Source: Rheinheimera sp.
GTDB lineage: Bacteria > Pseudomonadota > Gammaproteobacteria > Enterobacterales > Alteromonadaceae
Direction of reading: 5' to 3'
Assembly: GCF_020217005.1 (NCBI RefSeq)
Contig: NZ_JAIWOI010000045.1
Location: forward strand, 1-10,000
Length of the DNA stretch: 10,000 nucleotides
In this document: positions 1 to 6,866 of the stretch, in pieces
How the letters are laid out: each line of letters opens with the position of its first letter
How positions within the stretch are numbered: position 1 is the first letter of the stretch
The notes under the pieces: generated by a model
The model's database searches: none
What the model saw: the letters and a program-made list of their open reading frames with translations, nothing else
Told to the model about the DNA's origin: nothing
Made by a program: the position numbers and the translations under genes

Positions 1-79
1 GTTATAACACTGAATAGGGCAAGACAAAATGACCTGTAATGTGACATTTAGCTGTACAACAGAGTATTTAGCATGTTTG

Positions 80-796
80 CTACAGTTGAACTACAACCTT
101 TGAGCCCGTATCATTCATTACAAATGAGATAGAATTTGTAGATTGATCGTAAGAAAGCTTAGTTTCATCTTCATACCTCCAGCGCCCCCACTCTTGGGTA
201 TCGTTCATCCACCCAGCCCATGCAATAGAACCATTAGACATATCGCAAACATAGCTCCATCTAGTATTATCGACGTTTCGGGTGTATCTAACATAGGTTA
301 ATCCATCTTGATTTTTGTAATTCTCGATAATACTTGTTGGTTTCCCAAATATCTCTCCAATGTAAGCCTTACATACTTTTGCCATTTCATTTTGGGAAAG
401 TGTTTTAGAATTACCTGATGAGTTACCTCCCCCGAATAAGACTGAAAAGATAACAATCCCAACCAAAGCGGCTCCAATCATTGCTAGCCCTGACATCCGT
501 TCCTTAACTTCTAAAGGAGCTGGAGTCAGCCGAGAGTGCTTTATATATTTCAAGAAAGCGTCAGTTCCACATTTGAGAGTTAAAAAGCCTTGGGATGAAA
601 ATTTTATAGTAAAAACTGTGTAGTACTTGTCTGAGTCTAACGAGGTAATGCTTGAGGCTGAATTAAGATTAATCGACTTTGTTTTAAAGATAGAGTCACT
701 ACCAAATAGAATTTCAGGCCCATCTAAAGATACAAAATTTACTTCTTTTCCTATCTCAACAATATTTGTATCTACTACTTCAGCTCTTATAGCCAT
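80..796 (-). CDS. Hypothetical single-pass membrane protein with exported C-terminal domain
   Basis: I cannot assign a function. The 238-residue product has three parts. Residues 1-100 are a soluble region of mixed beta character ending in a basic stretch (KYIKHSR, then KER). Residues about 103-122 form one hydrophobic membrane segment, followed by a Gly/Ser-rich linker (GGGNSSGNS). Residues 135-238 are a compact domain rich in Trp and Tyr (WAGWM, WGRWRYED). The positive-inside rule puts the N-terminus in the cytoplasm and the C-terminal domain in the periplasm, where Cys142 and Cys184 could form a disulfide. The C-terminal domain resembles, from memory, a domain seen in small accessory or prophage membrane proteins, but I know no family name for it. 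The ATG at 794-796 has a GAGGGA ribosome site about 10 nt upstream, and the gene ends with TAG. Base composition is AT-rich like DUF2971 upstream and unlike the glycan genes. The 318-bp gap to DUF2971 suggests its own promoter. Confidence 0.85.
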   Translation of the reverse strand: MAIRAEVVDTNIVEIGKEVNFVSLDGPEILFGSDSIFKTKSINLNSASSITSLDSDKYYTVFTIKFSSQGFLTLKCGTDAFLKYIKHSRLTPAPLEVKERMSGLAMIGAALVGIVIFSVLFGGGNSSGNSKTLSQNEMAKVCKAYIGEIFGKPTSIIENYKNQDGLTYVRYTRNVDNTRWSYVCDMSNGSIAWAGWMNDTQEWGRWRYEDETKLSYDQSTNSISFVMNDTGSKVVVQL

Positions 797-1114
797 AGCG
801 AAAAAATCCCTCTGTCAACACAAATCCTAAGTGTTCTATAGCATGGACCACGGGCAAACGTATATAGTGTCATTTTTGAGAGATGACTACAAAGTGAAAA
901 ATATCAACTAAATTTACCGCCAGTTGCACTTTCATGTAACCACCAGTTTCAGCAATTATCCATTTTATTGAGCGTCAGTTCAGAGCGAATTGAGGACATT
1001 AATGCAGCTTTCACTAATTACTGCACAGAATAAATTCTCTGCTAAACGGCCAATTTTAACATGCATAAAAGATGCAACGGGAAAGCATCCTGTGAATAGT
1101 TTCGTTAGTCCCTT
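797..1114. other. Gene-free intergenic stretch, 318 bp
   Basis: I see no convincing coding region on either strand. Plus-strand reading frames here run antisense into the DUF2971 gene and have no gene character. The stretch holds the possible promoter at 861-889 and an imperfect dyad at 1023-1042: GCACAGAAT, then AA, then ATTCTCTGC, with 8 of 9 positions paired. No terminator with a T-run follows the DUF2971 stop codon. A short open frame on the minus strand at about 970-1040 could be a decayed gene or dispersed repeat, but I cannot support either. Confidence 0.6.
861..889 (-). promoter_or_regulatory. Possible sigma70 promoter for the membrane protein gene
   Basis: On the minus strand TAGTCA (884-889, 4 of 6 to TTGACA) is followed by a 17-nt spacer and TATATA (861-866, 4 of 6 to TATAAT). 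It lies about 65 nt upstream of the start codon. Spacing is ideal, but the region is AT-rich, so a chance match is quite possible. Confidence 0.35.
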
Positions 1115-2059
1115 CTATCGTAATGGTATTTTTGAGCGTGAAATGATCGGCTTTGGTATATTTGACCTTTTACATAGCAACATTATTGTTTTTTCAGCTA
1201 GTTCAAAGTTATTTTTCGCACCTATGACAACTTCAGATATAGGCAAATGCCACTCAGTCCTCTGTGCTGATGGACAAATATCAAGTTCCATGTAGGGAAT
1301 TACCCCTCCATCACCAAGCCTGAATTGTATGGGTTGCGGCCCTTCTTCTGATTTATCCTGATTTGAATAAATTGCACGCCATTCTTTCTCCTCTGAAAAC
1401 GCACGGTCTTTAAATCGACACGCCATATTTCTTAGAACATTTGCGGCCCAGCGAGCTGCATAACCAATTAACAATTCTTCCAATTCAGGACTTTCATCTC
1501 GAGTAGATTTTGTGCACTCTAAAATCCATTGAAGTTGGCTGCGTATCAACTCAACTTGTTCTACTTCCTCATACACAACTTTTTTAATTTCTATTTTAAC
1601 AAAAGGAAACTTTCGTTTTTGTCGGAATAGTTGATGATGATCTAACTTTATAGCGTAACCTTTCCCGTAGTCACCATAACCTTTCCACTGACTTAAAAGG
1701 TCTCCTTCCTCCGAAAAGCACGCGATATATATTTCTCCATTGTATTTATAAATTTCCTCCTTGGTTTCATTAAGAATTGATTGAGAAAAAGCACACTGCA
1801 CTTCGGTATGTAACTCATTAACTATGGTCTCCGCCAGCTCCAAACCATGCTTCACCTCCCTTGAATCATTAAGAAATTCAGATTCCGTTGCCCAAAACTT
1901 GTTTGAACTTAAAATGCCCAGTAAGCCAGCTGAATTGGTATAGTGATACAAACCTCCTAAATGATTCATAAGATCAGTTTCATCAAATCGTAAATCTTTT
2001 GAAACAACTTTTTTCCAGTATGCGAGCAATTGCTCTTCATAGGTATCTCTAATATCCAT
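1115..2059 (-). CDS. DUF2971 family protein
   Basis: The 314-residue product carries the conserved blocks of DUF2971. LYHYTNSAGLLGIL (37-50) leads into FLNDSREVKHG (62-72) with the N-D-x-x-E signature at Asn64, Asp65 and Glu68. IACFSEEGDLLSQWKGYGDY (112-131) is the usual Cys-Phe-Ser and Trp block, followed by GKGYAIKLD. EKEWR (224-228) and IGAKNNFELAEKTI (279-292) complete the pattern. Length is normal for the family and there is no signal peptide or membrane segment, so it is cytoplasmic. The molecular function is unproven. DUF2971 genes are typically accessory and sometimes lie near defence genes. A distant likeness of the N-terminal His-Tyr-Thr plus downstream Glu arrangement to ADP-ribosyltransferase-type folds is my speculation. 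The ATG at 2057-2059 has an AAGAGGT ribosome site about 10 nt upstream. It is AT-rich and followed on the same strand by the membrane protein gene, with no other partner visible. Confidence 0.9.
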   Translation of the reverse strand: MDIRDTYEEQLLAYWKKVVSKDLRFDETDLMNHLGGLYHYTNSAGLLGILSSNKFWATESEFLNDSREVKHGLELAETIVNELHTEVQCAFSQSILNETKEEIYKYNGEIYIACFSEEGDLLSQWKGYGDYGKGYAIKLDHHQLFRQKRKFPFVKIEIKKVVYEEVEQVELIRSQLQWILECTKSTRDESPELEELLIGYAARWAANVLRNMACRFKDRAFSEEKEWRAIYSNQDKSEEGPQPIQFRLGDGGVIPYMELDICPSAQRTEWHLPISEVVIGAKNNFELAEKTIMLLCKRSNIPKPIISRSKIPLR

Positions 2060-2255
2060 TTGTTAAAATACCTCTTACATTTTGGGATTAGCAGGGTATT
2101 AGATTAAATTTTAATAAATCAAAAATCGATATGTTTTGTCTGTAGGGATAAACATTAAATAAGATTGCTACAGCACAAAGCTGGTATCAGCTCATGCTGA
2201 GTACACAACAAACAAGACAATATCCCGAGAATCATTTTGGATTTCGTTTAAAAGT

Positions 2256-2271
2256 CAGCTTTTGGCACAAA
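2256..2271. repeat. Direct repeat, left copy (16 bp)
   Basis: CAGCTTTTGGCACAAA, identical to 2519-2534. The two copies are 263 bp apart and bracket the palindromic element. Confidence 0.85.
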
Positions 2272-2346
2272 GTGACGATACCTAAGATCTCAGTAAACAG
2301 TCGGGCAACTGCGTTAGCAGACCCTGTGAGGGTAATTGCGGGATTT

Positions 2347-2372
2347 CGATAAGCCAATAATTTGGCTTATCG
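2347..2372. repeat. Perfect 11-bp hairpin inside the palindromic element
   Basis: CGATAAGCCAA (2347-2357) is separated by the loop TAAT from its exact reverse complement TTGGCTTATCG (2362-2372). No T-run follows on either strand, so it is not a classical terminator. Confidence 0.85.
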
Positions 2373-2382
2373 CCGCAAGAAC

Positions 2383-2403
2383 GCCCTTTGCTCTGCAAAG
2401 GGC
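2383..2403. repeat. Perfect 9-bp hairpin inside the palindromic element
   Basis: GCCCTTTGC (2383-2391), loop TCT, then the exact complement GCAAAGGGC (2395-2403). It lies only 10 nt from the 11-bp hairpin, giving a double stem-loop in the core of the element. Confidence 0.85.
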
Positions 2404-2518
2404 CGGAAGCCAAACAACACACTTCGCTGCCTACACGGATGTATTCACGGCGGGTCTGCGTTGTAGTTGACCGCACTGTTTGAGTCGAATCTCAACTGGT
2501 ACCTTTTTAAGGCTAATA

Positions 2519-2534
2519 CAGCTTTTGGCACAAA
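2519..2534. repeat. Direct repeat, right copy (16 bp)
   Basis: CAGCTTTTGGCACAAA, identical to 2256-2271. This copy overlaps the T-rich tail (minus strand) of the terminator of the glycoside hydrolase gene. Confidence 0.85.
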
Positions 2535-2555
2535 ACAACGTCAGCAAAGCTGACG
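2531..2555 (-). terminator. Intrinsic terminator of the glycan cluster
   Basis: On the minus strand, CGTCAGC, loop TTT and GCTGACG form a perfect 7-bp stem (2539-2555), followed by TTGTTTTG. It starts about 25 nt past the stop codon of the DUF5060/DUF4038 gene. The T-run is interrupted, so efficiency may be moderate. Confidence 0.65.
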
Positions 2556-2579
2556 CCATTTCTAAGGTATAAACCGCCC

Positions 2580-4553
2580 TTATAGCTCCAACAAAATTTT
2601 TGACGCCCAATCGCGACTGGCGATTTGTTTATCTTGCGGGAAACCCGGCAGCACTAAAGTGCCATCGGTATTCGCTGTTATAGAAAGCGGTTTTTGCCAT
2701 TGCCCATTGATTGGATCGAACCATATCAAGCTATAGCTTTTACCTGGCAAGAAGCCTTTTAACTCTGGCAGCACCGCTTTGTTTTCAAAATACAGCAGGG
2801 CGAAGTCCTTGTCTTTAGTGCGCATCATATAAGACCAACCATCCAGCCCATCGTCCGGGCTGCCCGGGGCTTTACGCACCGAAAGATCCTCTGAGGCTAA
2901 ATCTAAATCCTGATAGCGGCGGCCTTCTGACAATACAAAGGCCTGCAGATGCTGCATATAGCTGGCGGATCCATACTTTAACGCATCCCAAAACTGTGGC
3001 CTGGCACCTGCCGGTTCTCCGGTTGAGGTCAAATCATAAGCCGCAGTGCCATGCACATGGCCAGACAAAGCGCCCGATAGCACAGAACCATACATTTGGG
3101 CGCGGGCAAAATAATTATCCCGTGCTGAATTGGCGGGCGGCTCTTCACCTGCGGGTTTATTAATTTCGTGCAGCCAGCCGGTGTAATAAGGTTCGAAATT
3201 AATAGTGGGATAAGCCGGAGTCAGCTTAAATTGGGTTTCCAGCGCGGCACCCACTCGATGATCCCGTGGCTTATTGCCCACGCTATGCATAGTCAGCCAG
3301 GGCACTTGCCCGGCATGGCCAAAGGCGTCATAAGTCGAACGGTCAATCAGCACTGTCACCGGCTGGTTAAAAGGCGGTGGGCCGTATTTTTTTAAGTGAT
3401 ACGTCAGCGCTTCGTTAAATTGGGCCGCAGTCAGGCTGAAGTCTTTGGGGATCCAATCCAAATGAATACCGCTAAACACCAGGTTATTGGCACCATAACG
3501 CGCAATTAAATATTGGGTGTAGCGGGCAAAACTTTCATTAAAATCAAAGTAGGCATGCCAGGACGGGCCTACGTCGCGGCGCACAGTTTCCAGCAGCGGC
3601 ACAAAACCTTGTTGCGACAAATACTGCATTTTGCGGTCCAGGCTTTGGAAATAGGCCGGGTTGATGCGGTTAAAGTCCGACACGCCTTTATGCTGTGCCG
3701 ACATCGCAAAGGGTAAATGGCCGTATTCGTCGCGCATACTTTTGGCGGTAAAAGAACCCCAATAACTGACGCCACCCGAGGCATCTGTGCCTTGTTCGCT
3801 TGCAACGTCGTAGCCAAATTTTTCCCAGGCATTGCGCAGGTAAACGCCATTGTGATCGGCATAGGTGCTGGGGTTTAGATCGGCATCCCAATTGGGGAAA
3901 GCGGCAATCATACTGACCGAGTTAAAGCCCTGTTGCTTGCGATACGTGACTGCATCTTCAAAACCAATACCAGGGCCTGGTTGGTAATCCGCTGAAGTGG
4001 CGGCGCCACGAAATGGCAAGCGCCAGGTACTGGCTGCCAGCCAGGTATCACCGACCATAAAAAAGGGGGTGCCATCGGCATATTCAAGAGCATGGCCGTT
4101 TGGTGATACCCGGACAAAACCTTGCCGGTTTGGGTTTTGTTGTTTTTCAGCCGCTGTCCATGCCACAGCAGTAAAGGTGCCAGAGTGGCCATTTAAACCC
4201 GCATCATCCGGCTGGTTAGACGCACTTTGCCAGGTCCATTGACCGGGCGCTGTTGCCACCACCCGCACTACAAACCTGTTATCGCCATCCCAAAAGCCAT
4301 ACACCCGTTTATCAAAACCTGGCCCTTTTAGCTGCACCCAGAGATCAACCTCGGTGTAATAATTGGCATAAGGTTTGGCTGCCAGCAGTACAATTTCCTG
4401 CATTTGCCAGGTACGGATTTGATTGGGAGCAACAGCGTCAGTGGCTGGCGCTGAACAGCCTACAAGGGCTAGTGCAGCAACGAGCGCCAGTACTTTTGTG
4501 ATTGCAAACCCTATAGATAGCGGTATGGAAAGCAATTTAACGAGTCGGTTCAT
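2580..4553 (-). CDS. DUF5060-DUF4038 (GH140/apiosidase-like) glycoside hydrolase, lipoprotein
   Basis: The 657-residue product is probably an outer-membrane lipoprotein that hydrolyses a glycan side chain. A hydrophobic N-terminus ends in the lipobox LVGC (Cys33), and Ser at +2 favours outer-membrane sorting. Residues about 45-130 match DUF5060, a beta-sandwich (WVQLKGPGF, YGFWDGDNRF, PGQWTW). Residues about 143-540 match the DUF4038 TIM barrel, opening with FVRVSPNGHALEYADGTPFF and VGDTW. Candidate catalytic acids by position are Asp366 in HLDWIP and Glu454 in NFEPYY. The tail (573-657; LLYFENK, WFDPINGQW) resembles the C-terminal beta-sandwich common in this family. Characterised GH140 enzymes remove apiose from rhamnogalacturonan II, but DUF4038 proteins are diverse, so the substrate is open. 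The start has a GAGG site 5 nt upstream, and the gene begins 15 bp after the CBM-like gene, implying one transcript and a shared substrate. Confidence 0.9.
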   Translation of the reverse strand: MNRLVKLLSIPLSIGFAITKVLALVAALALVGCSAPATDAVAPNQIRTWQMQEIVLLAAKPYANYYTEVDLWVQLKGPGFDKRVYGFWDGDNRFVVRVVATAPGQWTWQSASNQPDDAGLNGHSGTFTAVAWTAAEKQQNPNRQGFVRVSPNGHALEYADGTPFFMVGDTWLAASTWRLPFRGAATSADYQPGPGIGFEDAVTYRKQQGFNSVSMIAAFPNWDADLNPSTYADHNGVYLRNAWEKFGYDVASEQGTDASGGVSYWGSFTAKSMRDEYGHLPFAMSAQHKGVSDFNRINPAYFQSLDRKMQYLSQQGFVPLLETVRRDVGPSWHAYFDFNESFARYTQYLIARYGANNLVFSGIHLDWIPKDFSLTAAQFNEALTYHLKKYGPPPFNQPVTVLIDRSTYDAFGHAGQVPWLTMHSVGNKPRDHRVGAALETQFKLTPAYPTINFEPYYTGWLHEINKPAGEEPPANSARDNYFARAQMYGSVLSGALSGHVHGTAAYDLTSTGEPAGARPQFWDALKYGSASYMQHLQAFVLSEGRRYQDLDLASEDLSVRKAPGSPDDGLDGWSYMMRTKDKDFALLYFENKAVLPELKGFLPGKSYSLIWFDPINGQWQKPLSITANTDGTLVLPGFPQDKQIASRDWASKILLEL

Positions 4554-4568
4554 GGGGGCCTCAGCTGG

Positions 4569-5747
4569 TTATTGCGCGCTGCTGAAATGCAACTTAGGCG
4601 CCTGGCTGCCATCGCCATGCTCAGAGTCGTAGAAAGACGCCTTAATCGCACCTAAAGGCTGTAGTAACAGACCACGGGTGGTGCCATCAAGCAGGCGTTG
4701 CAGCACAGGACGGGGGATAGTGACCAGGGTTTTGCCTTGTGCTGGCGCTACTTCGGTATCAAAAATCATTTGGCCGTTAATAGCAGCCTGCAGATCTTTG
4801 CCTTGAGTAAAACTCTGGAAGGTCACGTTATGTTGTTGCCAGTTTGTTTCACCAGCCAAAATCTCGAACACCCGCACTTTATCGAATTCAATACCAAAGT
4901 CCTCACCCAAAGCAGCGACGTAGTTACCGCCTTTTTGCAGTGCCTGGGTGGTAAGCTCCAATACGCCAGACCCTTTGGCTTTTTGGCCGCGAAAACTTTG
5001 TAAGTCCCAGCGCAGCAAGGGGTATTGTCCGGCACTGACGGTGAAAACCCTGGCATTGTCGGAAGTCCAGTTGTTGAAATTGACTAAAGGAAAAGCCGAA
5101 TTAATGCTGGTATCCTGATTGACCTTCAGGTGCTGTTTAAAGCTTTCAAGTGCAGGGATAGGCGGATGATAGACCAAAGGTTCGCCCAAATCGGCTTTGG
5201 CATTCTTCACCGGCACCACTTCAGCGCGGTAATAATCCACATCGAGATGGTATTGGCCTGGCCCCCAGTCGGTAACGCCAAGTTGCACATTCACCTGGTC
5301 ACCAGGCACAGCGTCTAAATTGCGGGTGGTCATGCTGATCACTTGCCAGTCTGTGGTCTGGTCCAGATCATATTCGCGTAAATGTTGGTGATAATCCGTG
5401 GTGCGCTGGGTGTTGATCATAAAGTTGACCCGGCGCGGCGCATGGCTGGCCCGCACCCGCGCTTCGACACGTAGTTCGTAGTCCGGGCTTTTGAGCTTTT
5501 CCATATCCAAAGAGGGCGCAACATCACGTTTGATAATGGTCCAATAGATATTGTGCTGATCTTTAGTGGCATCGACCTGCATGCGGGCAAAGCCATCCAT
5601 GGGGATAAAAGTTAACTGCGCCTCGCCATCTCCGGTCAGGCTTTGCCAGCCTGCAACTGAATGATTAAAGTCGTCGACAAAGTCGGCATCAGCAAGCGGT
5701 GTGAAGATGAAGAGCCCGCCTAACAGAGTGGTTTTTATAGTTTTCAT
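4569..5747 (-). CDS. Secreted CBM-like and DNRLRE-like two-domain protein
   Basis: The 392-residue product has a signal peptide with probable cleavage after Ala21 (A-D-A). Residues about 22-178 look like a jelly-roll carbohydrate-binding domain: DFVDDFNHSVAGWQ at the start, alternating beta strands such as YELRVEARVRA, and closing WGPGQYHLDVDYYRAEV. Residues about 210-390 resemble DNRLRE-type beta-sandwiches (some now classed as CBM96): LLRWDLQSF, GVLELTTQAL, KVRVFEI, TRGLLLQPLG and ASFYDSEH before the end. I see no catalytic motif, so it is more likely a binding or enzyme-presenting protein, although an unrecognised lyase or hydrolase is not excluded. The ATG has a weak AAGAGA site about 9 nt upstream. 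It sits 15 bp ahead of the DUF5060/DUF4038 lipoprotein gene, so the two probably act on the same polysaccharide. The 159-bp gap on its other side contains a terminator-like repeat. Confidence 0.8.
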   Translation of the reverse strand: MKTIKTTLLGGLFIFTPLADADFVDDFNHSVAGWQSLTGDGEAQLTFIPMDGFARMQVDATKDQHNIYWTIIKRDVAPSLDMEKLKSPDYELRVEARVRASHAPRRVNFMINTQRTTDYHQHLREYDLDQTTDWQVISMTTRNLDAVPGDQVNVQLGVTDWGPGQYHLDVDYYRAEVVPVKNAKADLGEPLVYHPPIPALESFKQHLKVNQDTSINSAFPLVNFNNWTSDNARVFTVSAGQYPLLRWDLQSFRGQKAKGSGVLELTTQALQKGGNYVAALGEDFGIEFDKVRVFEILAGETNWQQHNVTFQSFTQGKDLQAAINGQMIFDTEVAPAQGKTLVTIPRPVLQRLLDGTTRGLLLQPLGAIKASFYDSEHGDGSQAPKLHFSSAQ

Positions 5748-5769
5748 TATGAATTTCTCTTGATTGGTT

Positions 5770-5779
5770 GATGTACATC
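5770..5779. promoter_or_regulatory. Perfect 10-bp palindrome upstream of the CBM-like gene
   Basis: GATGTACATC is its own reverse complement and lies 22 bp upstream of the start codon at 5747. It could be an operator or be chance. No regulator is present to match it. Confidence 0.25.
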
Positions 5780-5825
5780 GGCCCCATATGACGCGGATTT
5801 ATTGACGAGCCTGGCAGATCATTCG

Positions 5826-5851
5826 AAAACGGACGCCCACAAGGGACGTCC
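5826..5851 (-). terminator. Terminator-like hairpin repeat after the esterase gene
   Basis: On the minus strand, GGACGTCCC, loop TTGT and GGGCGTCC form an 8-bp stem with one bulged base, followed by GTTTTC. It lies 55 nt past the esterase stop codon. It is similar in sequence to the terminator at 8363-8388, which suggests a dispersed terminator-associated repeat. It may reduce read-through into the CBM-like gene. Confidence 0.5.
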
Positions 5852-5906
5852 CTACAGTAACGACTTCGTGAATACACAGGAGACGGCCAGATTAGCCGTT
5901 TGGCTT

Positions 5907-6866
5907 TTAAGCCTTAGGCTGCATCATGCCGTGCATCTTCAGCCAACTGCTAAAGGCGCCGAACCAGCCTGTACTGGTGGTTTCTTTCGGGTACATGCCA
6001 AAGCCGTGACCGCCTTGCTCGTAAAAGTGAAACTCGACTGGTTTTTTCGCCAGTTGCCAGTTTTTGACCAGGCCAAAATCACCATTGGCGAAGAATGGAT
6101 CATCAGCGGCAAGGGCGACAAATAATGGCGGTGCGTCGGCTGGTACTGCCACTTCGGCCAATGGGCCATAGATATTGGCGATAAAGGCTGGTTTGGCGTC
6201 TTTACCCACTAATGTTGTGGCCATAGTCAGCATGGCGCCGGCGGAAAAACCTATCATGCCAATACGGTCCGGATCGACCTTCCATTCGGCAGCACGTTTG
6301 CGAATCAGCGCAAAGGCGGCGCTTGAATCTTCCAGTTGCGGTGCCAGACGCTTCACCATTTCGGCCGGATCAGGGCGGGGTGGGCGGCGGGCAGTACCGG
6401 AAAACATCTGCGCCATTTCTTGCTCAAAGGCAGCCATATCGGCCGGGGTTTGATTTAATCTGTATTTCAGCACAAAAGCTGCAACACCTTGCTTCGCCAG
6501 CGCTTTGGCGACATCCCAGCCTTCGTTGTCCATCGACAAAGTGCGAAAGCCGCCACCTGGGGCCACAATGACGGCAGCACCGCTGGCCGTTTTTGCATCA
6601 GGTAAAAAGGGCGTTAGTGTGGCAACTGTAACGTTACGTGCAAATCTGCTGCCGTACTGCGAATGCCAGGATTCTTGCGCCTTGGCTTGCGGCAGTGGGC
6701 CTGTACCAAGTTCTATGGCATTGCTCTGATCGGGTGCGGCTATGGGCGTCATTACATCGTTGGCTTGCGCCACAGCCTGCGCTGTCCATAAACAAGCGGC
6801 CAGCAACAGGCTCTGCCGGAACAGGCCAAAGTGTGAGGAGCCAGGAGTTAAAAAGTTACTTTTCAT
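5907..6866 (-). CDS. Secreted alpha/beta-hydrolase, acetylxylan-esterase-like
   Basis: The 319-residue enzyme has a signal peptide with likely cleavage near residue 35 (AVAQA). The alpha/beta-hydrolase fold is clear: oxyanion-hole segment VAPGGGFR (101-108) followed by MDNEGWDVAKAL, nucleophile elbow GFSAG with Ser208, acid Asp255 or Asp256 in AADDPFF, and His287 in EQGGHGFG. The PGGG plus NEGWDVA pattern is typical of the group often labelled endo-1,4-beta-xylanase or acetylxylan esterase in glycan loci, whose members remove acetyl groups. A polar, Pro-rich insertion (about 145-178, including RRPPRPDP) sits before the nucleophile and may shape the active-site lid. Other esterase substrates remain possible. 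The ATG is preceded by AAGGAAAGGAA, a strong ribosome site. It lies 106 bp after the GH43 gene with no terminator in the gap, so the two are probably co-transcribed. Confidence 0.9.
   Translation of the reverse strand: MKSNFLTPGSSHFGLFRQSLLLAACLWTAQAVAQANDVMTPIAAPDQSNAIELGTGPLPQAKAQESWHSQYGSRFARNVTVATLTPFLPDAKTASGAAVIVAPGGGFRTLSMDNEGWDVAKALAKQGVAAFVLKYRLNQTPADMAAFEQEMAQMFSGTARRPPRPDPAEMVKRLAPQLEDSSAAFALIRKRAAEWKVDPDRIGMIGFSAGAMLTMATTLVGKDAKPAFIANIYGPLAEVAVPADAPPLFVALAADDPFFANGDFGLVKNWQLAKKPVEFHFYEQGGHGFGMYPKETTSTGWFGAFSSWLKMHGMMQPKA

Larger units (their letters stand above)
2295..2481. repeat. MITE-like palindromic element with imperfect terminal inverted repeats
   Basis: The left arm (2295-2324) and the reverse complement of the right arm (2452-2481) share, in the same order, AAACAGT, CGG-CAACT with one mismatch, and GCAGACCC. 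Inside lie two perfect hairpins, listed separately, and a small one at 2321-2333 (ACCCT/AGGGT). Weaker inverted similarity may extend outward to about 2278 and 2505. About 190 bp, non-coding, with terminal inverted repeats: this is the build of a MITE or an intergenic palindromic repeat. No family assignment is possible without searching the host genome for further copies. Confidence 0.7.
2060..2579. other. Gene-free 520-bp stretch carrying repeats
   Basis: From 2060 to about 2255 the sequence is AT-rich and should contain the DUF2971 promoter, though no match there is clearly better than chance. From 2256 to 2534 it holds a 16-bp direct repeat pair that brackets a palindromic element with two strong hairpins. 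A terminator for the glycoside hydrolase gene lies at 2531-2555. The only reading frame of note (2282-2476, minus) coincides with the palindromic element and is not a credible gene. Confidence 0.75.

Noticed and set aside
69..82. Hairpin TAGCA-TGTT-TGCTA at the end of the membrane protein gene as terminator
   Set aside because: The stem is only 5 bp and AT-rich, includes the stop codon, and is not followed by a T-run.
990..1295. 101-residue plus-strand reading frame
   Set aside because: Its 3' half is antisense to the well-supported DUF2971 gene, and the product shows no recognisable domain.
1..2281. Integron gene cassettes (AT-rich unknown genes on one strand)
   Set aside because: I could not find attC core sites of the RYYYAAC...GTTRRRY type in either intergenic gap, and there is no integrase.
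2282..2476. 64-residue minus-strand reading frame
   Set aside because: It lies wholly within the palindromic repeat element, is Cys/Ser/Arg-rich without domain character, and its sequence is explained by the inverted arms and hairpins.
2256..2534. 16-bp direct repeat as a transposition target duplication
   Set aside because: It is longer than usual target duplications and the copies stand about 23 and 37 bp away from the inverted arms rather than abutting them.
5689..5877. 62-residue minus-strand reading frame across the start of the CBM-like gene
   Set aside because: It reads through the terminator-like repeat and overlaps the signal peptide region of the real gene in another frame. Such frames are common artefacts of dispersed repeats.
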